From positions 1,061,430,423-1,061,494,422 of the forward strand of contig NC_090443.1 of assembly GCF_031143425.1 (NCBI RefSeq): a DNA stretch of 64,000 nt, written 5' to 3'. Origin of the DNA: Pleurodeles waltl (taxonomy: Eukaryota; Chordata; Amphibia; Caudata; Salamandridae). Of the stretch, positions 21,946-32,602 are shown piece after piece; the stretch's first letter is position 1; every line of letters starts with the position of its first letter. A program made the translations under genes and the position numbers. The notes under the pieces are model-generated. The model had not been told where the DNA came from, did not search any database, and was given only the letters and a program-made list of their open reading frames with translations.

Positions 21946-23643
21946 TCAAGAAACATAGTCCTTCCACCACACTGGTTTAGAACGGAGTCTGACAGGAGTT
22001 GTCTTGCATGGTGTTACCTTGGACTCTGTCCTTGCGGTGTGGTTCGCTCCTCGGTCAGACAGATTATCGGAATCAATCCTGGGACAGTTCCATTTTGCAA
22101 TTCTGGACATACTCCACACTTCACCATTATCCAGCACAACCACATTTTCCCTCACCTCCTTAATACGGAAAGGGCCTTTGAAACTTGACCTCCCTTTAGT
22201 TTTGTAATTAGGGTCTTTCAACCATACCAAGTCATCAACCTTCCATGCAACATCGGACACACAAGATTTGAAATCATACCGCAATTTGTACTTTTGTTGA
22301 TGAACGCTCCTACGCATGGACGCTTTACCAAGTTTCTCCTGGTCAAGTTTCTCTGAAATACATGATCCCAACTTATCTCTGAACCATGCTGGGAACATCT
22401 TGTTACAACCCAACCTTCCCCTCATGTACTCAAAAGGGGCGATTCCCGTAACGCTATTGGGAGTATTACGATATGCCCACCATTGGTCTCTCAGGAGACT
22501 CCCAAGAGAAACTCGCGTCTCAACTGCTTCCTGGACACAGTACTTCACCATTCTATTCATACGTTCTGCAAGACCATTGGCCTGGGGTAAGTACAAGGCA
22601 GTTCTCAAATGCACAATAGCTAAAGAGTCCAAGAAGGACTTCATCTCCACGGATGTCAACTGTACCCCGTTATCTGTAACCAAATGGCTGGGTACACCCT
22701 CTCGTGAGAACTCCTCCATTAAAAACTCAATCACCGTCCTGGTATCTAGGGAGTTAACACACTTGGTCACTACCCATCTTGAAGTATAGTCCACCATGAG
22801 AATGACATACCGTTCACTAGCAGGGAGAAGATGGAAAGGGCCCATGAAATCTAGACCTAGCTTCACCCAGGGCCTTTCTGGCACAGCAACTGGGGAAAGT
22901 GGGGGTTTCGATACCACTTTACTCTTGTCACTTCGTGCACATGTCACACAATCTTTAACGGTCGCTTCGACCTCACGATCCAACCCTGGCCACCAATATA
23001 TCAATCTCAACCTTGATTTGGTGAGATTCCTGCCCAAATGACCCTCATGAGCCAAATTGATGATCTTATTTCTTAAACCAGTGGGAGGTATGCATTTAGT
23101 ACCCCTTAATACCTCACGACCACTTAAAGACAGTTCATCCCTAATGTTCCAGTAACTCTTCAAAGGTTCAGGAATGTCCTTGTAATCCGGCCACCCTCTT
23201 ACAATGTAACCAGCAAGATCATGTCTAATGGAATCTTGATCCACAGCAGTCTTCCACTCATCTTCACTTATAGCCAACTCATTCACCCAACTAATGACAC
23301 CCTCATCCTCGCTTTCGTCATGACCATCAATCGAACTCCTAGACAAGAAATCAGCTACCGTATTCTTCGGCCCGGGCACATACTCAACAGAAAAATTATA
23401 CTCCATTAACCCTTCAACCCACCTCTTTATTCTAGGTGTCAATCCCTCACTTTTCTTTGAAGAAAAAATTTGTACGAGGGGTCTGTGATCAGTTCTCACA
23501 ACAAAGGGTAAACCCCACAGATAGAATCTGAAATGCTTGACTGCCTATGAGCACGCAAGAGCCTCCCTCTCAATAACGGAATACTGTTGCTCTGACCCCT
23601 TCAGGGAACGGGAAGCAAAGGCAATGACCTTCTCCTCTTGATT
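21946..23643 (-). pseudogene. pol: Pol C-terminal part: RNase H and integrase, separated by stops
   Basis: Same frame as the upstream gag-pol but separated from it by a TAA at 23644-23646 and then a TAG near 23550, in the RNase H domain. The longest open part (23499-21946, 517 residues) starts in RNase H (RTDHRPLV) and holds the integrase: an HHCC zinc domain (HEGHLG ... CVTCAR, about 23050-22930), then the DDE core with Asp in GLDFMG, Asp in TDNG and Glu in GLAERMNR (about 22860, 22668 and 22570). A basic C-terminal domain (DLVWLKDPN ... FKGPFRI) follows. The three catalytic residues are present, so integrase itself looks intact; only its continuity with gag-pol is lost. Confidence 0.85.
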
Positions 23644-25956
23644 TTATCTTTGGATCAACACTGCCCCCAATCCAGTTACACTAGCATCAGTGTACAAGAA
23701 GGTTTTAGCGTGTGTGTCGAAATGGCCTAATGTGGGCATTTTCCCAATACAGTCTTTCACAAAAGTGAAAGCAGCTGCACAGTCTCTAGACCATGCAAAT
23801 GTGTTTCCCTTTTTCAACAGGGATCTCAAAGGTTGTGTCACGCTCGCAAAGTTGGCAACAAATTTAGAATAATACTCTGCCAGCCCTAAAAAGGATCTCA
23901 CACCCTCCTTGTCTTTGGGTTCAGGGGCGCTGACAATAGAATCAACCAACTCAAGCTTGGGTTTAATCCCTTCACTGGAAATAGTATGACCAAGGTAGGT
24001 CACAGAAGAAACTCTAAACTTGCATTTTTCCTTCTTAACCGTGAGGCCAGAACCAACCAGTCTACACAATACTTCTCTAAGGATTTCATCATGTTCCTCT
24101 AACGTTTTTCCATGAACCAAAATGTCGTCTTGAAAGATTAGGACACCCAAAACCCCCTCCAGAACTTTCCTCATAATACGTTGAAAACAGGCAGCAGCGG
24201 AGGCTAGCCCGAAAGGCATTCTACGAAATTGATAAGCTCCTAGCGGAGTTACAAATGACGTGAGGTGTCTAGAGTCTGGGTGTAAAACAACCTGGTGATA
24301 TGCTGACGACAAATCTAGTACACTAAATACTTTTGAACCACCAAGCCCTGACAATTCCTCAGAAATATTGGGCAGGGGTTGGCGATCAACCCAAATATGC
24401 TTATTAAGGTCTCTGAGGTCCACACACATGCGAATTCGTCTCCCATTGTCCTTCGGCGCTAGAACAATGGGAGCCAACCATTCAGAGGACTCTATCTCCT
24501 CAATCACACCAGCATCCAAAAGCTTGTTAAGCTCCACTTTGAGAGGTTCTAACATTAATTTTGGAACTCCTCTCACTTTATGCACAGAAGGAGTGGCATT
24601 CTTCTTAAGAATAATTCTGTGTTCAAAATTGGACAGACAACCTAATTCTTCTCTGAACACAGTAGGGAAATCCTTCAGAATATCAAGATCCAAGTTGCTA
24701 TCATTCACTACCATAACCTGACTCTTGGCATTGGGGTCTAATTTAATCCCCATATCACGTTGGTGACGCCAACCTAGTAGATTGTTCCCACGTTTTGCTA
24801 CATAAACTTTCCCTAGAGTGGCCTTACTTTGGAATTGAATACGCATGATCTTATAGCCTATCACTTCTATTCTAGACCCCCCATAACTGACAGGGTTGAT
24901 ATCAGGTGCCGTTAACGAATGGAAATCCTCCCCAAAAATTGCCCGGTAATTCTTGTCACCCACCATAGTATAAGGAGAACCCGAATCAGCTAATACTGTT
25001 ACTATTTTTCCATCAAGCTCAATAGCACACTCAGGCATGGTTACAGGTCCTACATCTACCATTCCAGACTCATTCACAATGTTGCCGGAATCCGAATCAA
25101 TGCATAGGATCATCTTGTTAACATTCTCAGTGACAGCATCTATATTGTTCTTGTCACTATTGCAGACTCTAGCATAGTGCCCTTTTTTCCCACACTTCCT
25201 ACACTGAGAATTCCGTGCGAAACAATTAGGACTGTTCGCAGCATGTCCTGTACTACCACAACGGAAACAACGCTGAAGTCTAGGCTCTCTCTTCCTCTCT
25301 TGGGTAAATCCTGGGGTTTTACTGTCACTGTCACAGCTAACCCTCAAGACCTCCTCGCGAAAATGCGGTGCTTGAACCATGCACAAATCATTGTCTCCAG
25401 TCATCTCCTTAATCCAACTATTGGTGCTCTCCATCCCTTCAACAATTGCAATGGCCTCTCTTAAGCCTGGGTTTTTCGTCAGTAGCTTCTCCTGAACTCT
25501 CTTGTTGTTAGTACATCGGACGAGTTGGTCACGGATTAAGGAATCCGTGATGTCACCAAAATCACAAGTGCGTGCTAGCGTGCGCAAAACAGCAATGTAA
25601 TTACCCACACTTTCAGACTTCCCTTGTGAGCGTGCAAAAAACTTGTGTCTCTCAAGAACAACATTGAGTTTGGATTCAAAGTGTGCTGCTAAAATGGCCA
25701 CAGACATCTCATAACAGTCTCTGGGTTCACCTCCTGCCCCTCCAAAGGACAAGGTCTCTAGACTATCATAGATATTCCTGCCCTCAATTCCTAAATTGTG
25801 CAACAAGACTGCTTGTTTCCTTGCAGGAGAGAACTTTTCACCACCTATCGCTATTAAATAGGAATCAAAAAGATTCTTCCAACGCTTCCACAGAAGAATC
25901 GGGTCGCCTTTATCCGTTAGAAAAGGAGGAGGCTGAGACATTGTAGGAGTAGCCAT
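23644..25956 (-). CDS. gag-pol: Gag-protease-RT polyprotein (770 aa)
   Basis: It starts MATPTMSQPPPF, with a WKRWKNLFDSYL motif near residue 25 typical of Mag-like Gag. Two CCHC zinc knuckles follow (CFRCGSTGHAANSPNC near 228, CRKCGKKGHYARVC near 250) for RNA packaging. The aspartic protease has ADSGS near residue 320. Reverse transcriptase begins around 470 and carries the FQDD catalytic motif near 608. It ends inside RNase H (YTDASVTGLGAVL) at a TAA. Transcription would start in the 5' LTR at 26.6-26.8 kb. The protein would be cytoplasmic, forming virus-like particles. The upstream 640 bp up to the primer-binding site form the leader, with a short AT microsatellite near 26053. Confidence 0.9.
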   Translation of the reverse strand: MATPTMSQPPPFLTDKGDPILLWKRWKNLFDSYLIAIGGEKFSPARKQAVLLHNLGIEGRNIYDSLETLSFGGAGGEPRDCYEMSVAILAAHFESKLNVVLERHKFFARSQGKSESVGNYIAVLRTLARTCDFGDITDSLIRDQLVRCTNNKRVQEKLLTKNPGLREAIAIVEGMESTNSWIKEMTGDNDLCMVQAPHFREEVLRVSCDSDSKTPGFTQERKREPRLQRCFRCGSTGHAANSPNCFARNSQCRKCGKKGHYARVCNSDKNNIDAVTENVNKMILCIDSDSGNIVNESGMVDVGPVTMPECAIELDGKIVTVLADSGSPYTMVGDKNYRAIFGEDFHSLTAPDINPVSYGGSRIEVIGYKIMRIQFQSKATLGKVYVAKRGNNLLGWRHQRDMGIKLDPNAKSQVMVVNDSNLDLDILKDFPTVFREELGCLSNFEHRIILKKNATPSVHKVRGVPKLMLEPLKVELNKLLDAGVIEEIESSEWLAPIVLAPKDNGRRIRMCVDLRDLNKHIWVDRQPLPNISEELSGLGGSKVFSVLDLSSAYHQVVLHPDSRHLTSFVTPLGAYQFRRMPFGLASAAACFQRIMRKVLEGVLGVLIFQDDILVHGKTLEEHDEILREVLCRLVGSGLTVKKEKCKFRVSSVTYLGHTISSEGIKPKLELVDSIVSAPEPKDKEGVRSFLGLAEYYSKFVANFASVTQPLRSLLKKGNTFAWSRDCAAAFTFVKDCIGKMPTLGHFDTHAKTFLYTDASVTGLGAVLIQR

Positions 25957-26581
25957 AACTTGTAACGCGTCTTAAGTCCACTGTAGAAGAAAATCCCTTT
26001 AAACTGTTCCACAATGTAGCACTGCACAACGAAGAGGAGAAAAAGAAAAAAAAATATATATATATAAATCTGGCTTGGACGATTGAGACGCAAACGCGTT
26101 GCTAGGCAGCGTTGCTATGGCTGTGCACGCAATGCAGGCTCGCGTTATTAGGCCTTCCGTATACTTCTCGTTGCCAGGGCCGCGTTGCTAGGCTCCTGTA
26201 GCAACAAATGAGCGTGCCCACTCGAGCGCGCTGGGTCCGTTGGAGGCTCGCGCTGAACTGAAAAAAAAAACTGTAGCCGGCAAGAAAGGACAAAAACACA
26301 AACAAATCCACTGTCCAGAGCAGACAGAAATCGTTCCTGGAACGTGTTCTCACCCCCACCTAGTGGAGACCGCGAAAAACGTCCACGCTGCCGCTGACAC
26401 AGGGAAAATTTGATGGAGGTCGCCGGAGACGCCCACTCTGCCAACAACACGGAGAAGACCATCCGTTCAACCAGGAAAACAGGCACTTTCGTTCGATCAG
26501 GTAGGAAAAGCGCAGCAAGTCCCTGGGGAAATGGCGTCGCGACAGAAGAGTAGAAATCCGTGGGTTCTGGGTTGGTGGTCA

Positions 26582-26592
26582 CCTCGTCGCCA
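26582..26592 (-). promoter_or_regulatory. Primer-binding site, tRNA-Ser type
   Basis: TGGCGACGAGG on the element strand lies one base after the 5' LTR. It would pair with a CCA-ended tRNA of sequence ...CCTCGTCGCCA, which matches my memory of tRNA-Ser(GCT). The match runs about 11 bases. Confidence 0.7.
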
Positions 26593-26593
26593 G

Positions 26594-26788
26594 TGTTAAG
26601 CTCTGACACGGTAGTTTAGTGTAAAGAGCTTTATTCAAAAACCACCAACCCAACAGCAGCGTCAGCTCCCATTTCCTCAACCGTCCAGTATCTCTCCACT
26701 CCGCAGACCGTCCTCGAGACCCCTCAGTTAGAATCTCAATGACAGAGATTCCAGACTGTACCCAACATTCTTAAGCAGCCACAACACA
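26594..26788 (-). repeat. 5' LTR of the Mag-like element
   Basis: Identical to the 3' copy. It would carry the promoter. No canonical TATA box is obvious on the element strand. Confidence 0.95.
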
Positions 26789-26814
26789 CTCACTAGACAA
26801 ACGGCCACTGACAC

Positions 26815-27285
26815 GTCCAAGAGTGTATCACTCCTGTTACACCTCCAAAAGTGTATCCCTCCCACAACCTCTAATAAGCATCAAACTAATGTTCAAGTTT
26901 ATCACTCCCATTACACCTCTAAGAGGGTATCATTCCTATCACGCCTTCAAGAGTGTATCACTCCTGTTACACCTCCAAGAGTGTATCACTCCCTTTACAA
27001 CTCCAAGAGTGTATCACTTCTGTTACACCTCCAAGAGTGTATCACTCCCGTTACAACTCCAAGAGTGTATCACTTCTGTTACACATCCAAGAGTGTATCA
27101 CTCCCGTTACAACTCCAAGAGTGTGTCATTCCTGTTACACCTCCAATTACACCTCCAAGAGTGTATCACTCATGTTACACCTCCAAAAGTGTATCCCTCC
27201 CACAACCTCTGCTATGCATCAAACTAATGTTCAAGTGTATCACTCCCATTACACCTCTAAGAGGGTATCACTCCTGTTACACCTC
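26815..27285 (+). repeat. 28-bp tandem satellite with a duplicated block
   Basis: The repeating unit is about GAGTGTATCACTCCTGTTAC followed by ACCTCCAA. A longer block containing CTAATGTTCAAGT and AGAGGGTATCA occurs twice (about 26850-26950 and 27180-27275), so there is a higher-order layer. Because 28 is not a multiple of 3, the same peptide-like pattern appears in all frames; it is not coding. It lies between the Mag-like element and LTR-A. Confidence 0.9.
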
Positions 27286-30200
27286 TGTGAGAAGCTGGCC
27301 TGGCTTGTAGTAGGTACCAGAGGTACTTAAACCTTGTGCCAGGTCCAGTTATCCCTTATTAGTGAATGTAGTAGTGTTCTAGCAGCTTAGGCTGAACTAG
27401 GAGACATGAAAAATTCCTGCAATACCACTGTAGCCACACAGTACTCACACACATGAAAGACAATACTCAGTGTTACCAAAAATAAAGGTACTTTATTTTA
27501 GTGACACAAGGCCAAAAATATCTTAGAGGCAATACTCCTTCTGGAGGTAAGTGTTATACACAATACATACACTAGACAGCAAAATCAGGTAAGTAAACAG
27601 TCATAGAATAGTGCAAACAGTGAAAAACACAATAGATTGCAATGGGCCTAGGGGCAACACAAACCATATACTCAAAAAGTGGAATGCAAATGTAAGTTTC
27701 CCCCCTAGGCAACTGAAGTGTATAGAGGGGCGCTGGGAGTGTAAGAAAACACCAAAGGTAAGTAAAGTACCCCACCCCAGAGCCCAGGAAAACAGGAGTA
27801 AAGTACTGCAAGTTTCCTCAGAACACACTAGGGGCCAGATGTAGCAAGGCTTTTGCGCCTCGCTAATGGCGTAAAACGCCGTTTGCGAGGCACAAAAGCC
27901 TCTACGCAATGCAGAAACGCATTTTGCGAGTCGGAACCGACTCGCAAAATGCGTTTCCGACTCACAAATAGGAAGGGGTGTTCCCTTCCTATTTGCGACT
28001 GGCAACGCGATGCAAGTTGATTTGCGACCGCGAAAGCGCTTGCAAATGAACTCGCAGTTACCATCCACTTGAAGTGGATGGTAACTCATTCGCAAACGGG
28101 AAGGGGTCCCCATGGGACCACTTCCCCTTTGTGAATGATCACAAAAATATTTTTTCAGAGCAGGTAGTGCTCCTATGGACCACTGACTGCTCTGAAAATA
28201 CCGAAACAAAAGGTTTCGGTATTTTTTTTCCAAGTGCAGCTCGTTTTCTTTTATGGAAAACTGGCTGCAGATGGAAAAAAAAAACTGCTTTATTTAAAAG
28301 CAGTGACGGACATGGAGGTCTGCTGTCTCCAGCAGGCCACCATCCCCGTGAGTGCCCAGACTCGCAATTGGGTCGCAAACTGCGACCCACCTCATTGATA
28401 TTAATGAGGTGGGTCTTTGCGACCCCATTGCGAGTCACAGACGGTGTCTGAGACACCTTTCTGCATAGCAATTTGCGAGTTGCAATTTGCGAGTCGCTCG
28501 GACTCGCAAATTGTATCTCGCAATTTGCCACCTACCTCCATCTGGCCCTAGAAGTGGTGGTACAGGATTATGCTAAAACCAAGCAAGACTGCAAGAACCA
28601 AAGATAGATTCCTGGACCTGAAGACATGTGGAGAGAGTAGACCAAGTCCAGAAGTCGATGAGTCCAGGAAGAACAAGAGCCCCTGCTAACCCGGATAAAG
28701 GTGCAAAAGTGGATTCTCTGGTTGGATGAAGAAGTCAGAAATGCACTAAAGAAGAGAGCTGAAGGTTCCTGCTTGGTGCAAGAAATGTGCCACAGCGAGT
28801 CGTTGGATGCAGGCTGGTTTTTGTCGTTGGATTCTGCCAACAAGCCTTGGCTCACACAAATGTCACGGTTGGTGGGAAAAGCACTACCTCGGCCCAGGAG
28901 GGACCTGGGTGCCTCAACTCAGACTGAGGAGACAGAGGGGGCTCTCAGCACTTCAGAGAGCCCTCAGAAGACCAAGCAGCACCCACAGGAATCCCAGAAC
29001 ACAGGGACAAAGGAGTTGCAAAATGCAGTCATCGCAGCACTACACAAAGGGATCCCACACCGCCGGAGAACAACTTAGGGAGCTGAGCGTCGCAGATTAG
29101 AGTGCTTGGGACCTGGCCTATGCTGTGCATGAAGGATTTCTGGAAAAAGTGCACAGAAGCCAAAGGAGCTGCAGAACACGCTGTGCACAGGGGTACTGTC
29201 TGGCAAGGGGAGGTAAGACCTTACCGCCACCAAATTTGGACAGCTGGACCTTTGAACAGTCAGGATCACTTTGGTCCACCACCTGTGTTCTAGGGATCAC
29301 ACTCATTGAAAGGAGAGGAGTCCCAGAGTACCGGTTGTCATTGCAGAGAGGTGCCTGCTGAAGCAGGGAAGTGACTCTGTCACTCCACGGGAGATACCTT
29401 CAGATCTTCTGGTGCAGGATGATAACAGGCAGTCCTCAGAGCGTGCACAACCTTGGAAACTGTTGCAGTTCATGGCTGGAACTGAAGTTGCAGGGTTAAG
29501 GTAGCCTTCTTGGATACTTTGTTGCAGTTACAGCATTCCTGGAGCAGTCTGAGGGTGATCCGACGGTCAGAAGCTAAAGCAGAGGATGCAGAGGAGTCCT
29601 GGTGGAGTCTTGCAAACCGAATCTGAGGAAACACCCAGAGGAGAGACCCTAAGTATCCCTGAGAGGGGGATTGGTCACCCAACCAGGTAAGCACCTATCA
29701 GGAGGAGTCTCTGACATCACCTGCTGGCACTGGCCACTCAGATGCTCCCAGAGTTCCGTGACCATCCTGAAAACAAGATGGTAGAACCCATGGACACTCT
29801 GGAGGAGCTCTGGGTACCACCCCTGGCGTGGTGACGGACCGGGGAGTGGTCACTTCCCTTTCCTTTGTCCAGTTTCGATCCAGAGCAGGGACTGGGGGTC
29901 CCTGAACTGGTGTAGACTGGATTATGCAGGGAGGGCACCATTTGTGCCCTTCAAAGCATTTCCAGAGGCTCTGGGAGGCTACCCCTCCCAAGCTTGTAAC
30001 ACAAGTTTCCAAGGGGAGAGGGTGTAACACCCCTCTTCTAAAGGAAATGCATTGTTCTGCCTTCCTGGGACTGGGCTGCCCAATCCCCAGGAGGGTAGAA
30101 ACCTGTCTGTGAGGTGGCAGCAGCTGGGACTGCAGTGGAAACCTCAGAGAGCTGGTTTGGCAGTACTGGGAGGTCCATGGGTGAGACCCCAGGGTGCATG

Positions 30201-30877
30201 GAATTGGCCCCCGGATACCAGAATTGGATTGGGGTTACAATTTCTCAATCTTAGACACCTCACAAGGCCATATTCGGAGTTAGCATTGTGAAGCTACATA
30301 TAGGTATTGACAGATATAGAGTGCACACTTAAAATGGTGTCCCCACACTCACTGTAACTTTGCACCTAGCCTTCATTAACTGAAGGTTAGACATGTAGGT
30401 GACTTATAAGTTACCTGGTGCAGTAAAAATGGCTTTGAAATAGTGTTTGCACTGTTTCACTCAGGCTGCAGTGGCAGTCATGAAGGAGTGTTTGTATGAG
30501 CTCCTTATGGGTGGCAAAAATAAATGCTACTGCCCATAAGGATCTCCTGTAAGCCCAATGCCCTGGGTACCTAGGTACCATATACTAGGGGCTTATAAGG
30601 GGGGTCCAGTATGCCAATTTGGAAAAGGATATGGAGTCACTAGACTATAGTGACAAATTTGGAAACAGGGAGAGCATATGCACTGGAGTTCTGGTTAGCA
30701 GGACCCCAGTGACACACTCAAGCATACTGACAACACAGTAAAACACACTGACATATAGGCCACAAACTATGAGCACTGAGGTCCTGACCAGCAGGATCCC
30801 AGTGAGATAGTCAAAACACACTGACAAACAGGCCAAAAATGGGGGTAACCATGCTAGAAGAAAGCCGCCTTCCTACA
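27286..30877 (-). repeat. 3' LTR of the LTR-A element (with MITE inserted)
   Basis: Runs from TGTGAGAAGCTGG to CCTTCCTACA. It is 3592 bp, or about 2870 bp without the MITE and its duplication. It has U3 near-palindromes near 30680-30810. Confidence 0.88.
27832..28548 (+). repeat. MITE-D (717 bp), TIR GGGCCAGATG, TSD TAG
   Basis: The ends GGGCCAGATG and CATCTGGCCC are perfect 10-bp inverted repeats, flanked by TAG at 27829-27831 and 28549-28551. The uninterrupted site is readable in the sister LTR (CACACTAGGAG, near 34356). It is full of GCGAGTCG / CGACTCGC-type stems. A second member is at 40717-41420. The 3-bp duplication fits PIF/Harbinger; there is no transposase. Confidence 0.85.
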
Positions 30878-30895
30878 CAAACCCCCCCCCCCCCT
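30878..30895 (-). promoter_or_regulatory. Polypurine tract of the LTR-A element
   Basis: A run of 14 G ending GTTTG on the element strand lies directly before the 3' LTR. The sister locus has GGGGGGGGTTG at 43501-43511 in the same place. Confidence 0.7.
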
Positions 30896-30898
30896 TGG

Positions 30899-31453
30899 CC
30901 AGTTGAGACATTATTGTCTAAGTGGTGATAAGTGGAGGGTGGCTCTGCAATATAGTGGTTACTCCCTTTATCATCCACTGTCTGGTTTCCTCGCTGTGGG
31001 GAGGTAAACCATCCTGTTTGGAGATTGTTGCCTAGAAAACAGTGCAAGTGGTTACTCACAGTTTCTCTATCTGTAAAGTTTAAAGTGGGGCAGTGGGACT
31101 GTTCCACTGATCCTCTGTGAAGACAGGGCTGCTGTCTTAAGGATGAGAATGCTAGACAGGGATGCTGTCTCAGCAAGGCCATAGCTGGGCAAAAAGTTTG
31201 TCCAAATGGCTGAAAGAGAGAACAGGGTTGCTGTTTCTCTTGGGTTGGGGCAGGACAGGGCTGCTGTCCTATTGGCTCCACACAAGGACAGGGTTGCTCT
31301 CCTATGTGTTTGGAGGTAGTGCAGGGCTGCTGCACTAAAGTTTCTCTGGGAGGGCTGGAGGGTTGCTCTAAATTTACTAAAACAGTGCAGTTTTACCTAC
31401 CTGATTAAGTGTTTCCACAAAGAGGTACTTCTACTTCAGGGAGTACAGCTGTG
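30899..31453 (-). pseudogene. Cys-repeat tail region after protease
   Basis: It continues the internal region downstream of the protease frame. About 170 residues are readable, with repeated motifs QQPC, EQPC, QQPC, QQPC, QHPC, QQPC spaced by roughly 12-17 residues. The same tail is intact and joined in frame to the protease linker at 42724-43443, so here it has decayed by a frameshift near 31450. I recognise no known domain. It occupies the place where integrase and RT would be expected. Confidence 0.6.
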
Positions 31454-32599
31454 TTAGCTGATGGCTCCCTTGATACAGGTGCCACCCCAGGAGAGGTTTC
31501 TCCCACCACAGGAATGGTATCCACTGGTGGTAGGGTGGGGAAGGGATACTTTGATGCCCTTTTTACCTATTGGATGAGAAGAATCCTCAGACTTCAAGCC
31601 TCTTTCTCTTCTTTGCTTTTTTATTTCACCTGAAATGAGAGGAAGCAATTCCTCAGGGATGCCCAGCATGGCTGCATGGGTATAAAACTCTACCTCAGCC
31701 CAACCTGAGGTCTCTAGGTCATTTCCCAAGAGACAATCTACAGTTAAGCTAGGTGATACTACCACCTGCTTAGGGCCAGTAAGTTCACCCCAACTAAGCT
31801 GAACTATAGCTAAGGGAAGAAACTTAGTGGAGTTATGGACATCAATAATCTTATACTGTTGTCCAATGATGTGTTGTTCAGGATGCACTAGGTTTTCAGT
31901 CACCAAAGTGATACTGGCACCTGTGTCCCTGTAGGCCAAGGCCTCAACACCATTTATTGAAACTGTCTGCCTGTACTTATCCATTGTAAGGGGACAAGCA
32001 GCCAGTGTGGCAAGGCCAATGCCACTAGGTGAGACAGAAACTGTCTTGGGAGTGACTACCCCAGTTTCTATGATGGACCCATAAGTGAACCCAACTACAC
32101 CCTTTGCTTGACTGTTGCCAGCAGTCCCACCACTAGTACCACTACTGCTAGGGGCACTAGAGCTTGATGTATTAGTGGTGGTAGGCTCAGGGGGTTTACC
32201 TGGACAGGACTTATCCCTTGGCCTGTGGCCTTTACATCTGCACACATAGCACCAGGGCTTTTTATTGTGTGTAGAGTGGGAAGAAGAAGAAGATGATTTA
32301 TCCTCACCCCCAGAGGAGTGTTTTGGACCTGAGGAAGGATCTTTGTGTTTACTTTTATCCCCATGCTTATCCTGAGATTTTTCACCATCTTTCTTCTTTT
32401 CTTTGCCACCTCCTGTATGAACTTTTCTGTTCACTCTTGTTCTGACCCATCTGTCTCCCTTCTTTCCCAATTCTTGGGGAGAGGTCAGATCTGAGTCCAC
32501 AAGATATTGGTGTAACAAGTCAGACACACAGTTATTCAATATATGCTCTCTCCGAATCAGATTATACAGACCCTGGTAATCAGACCCTTTACTGCCATT
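31454..32599 (-). pseudogene. gag-pro: Gag C-terminus, zinc knuckle and aspartic protease
   Basis: In element order: the end of a SCAN-like capsid segment (REHILNNCVSDLLHQYL ... WVRTR), a Lys/Ser-rich linker, a zinc-knuckle-like CYVCRCKGHRPRDKSC (spacing CX2CX4HX6C rather than CX2CX4HX4C), then a retropepsin-like domain with RDTGASITLV (about 31915) and LLGNDLE. It ends with a conserved linker FYTHAAMLGIPEE that leads into the Cys-repeat tail. It is separated from upstream gag by adjacent TGA and TAA codons near 32600. The longest open part is 361 residues (32539-31454). Confidence 0.8.
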
Positions 32600-32602
32600 T
32601 TA

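Larger units (their letters stand above)
21562..26788 (-). mobile_element. Near-complete Ty3/gypsy retrotransposon, Mag-like
   Basis: A 5227-bp element with two 195-bp LTRs that are identical by eye, a purine tract (21757-21765) next to the 3' LTR and a primer-binding site next to the 5' LTR. Gag and Pol are in one frame in the order gag, protease, RT, RNase H, integrase, which defines Ty3/gypsy. No envelope and no chromodomain are seen. Short LTRs, single-frame gag-pol and a tRNA-Ser-type primer site suggest the Mag clade (inference). Outer flanks are CACTC and CTCAC, which share only CTC, so the usual 4-6 bp target duplication is not evident. Two stop codons break the frame near the RNase H region. 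Confidence 0.93.

Noticed and set aside
26823..27330. Overlapping open frames with YHSCYTSKSVS-like repeats
   Set aside because: The 28-bp satellite is not a multiple of three, so the same pattern appears in every frame. Not coding.
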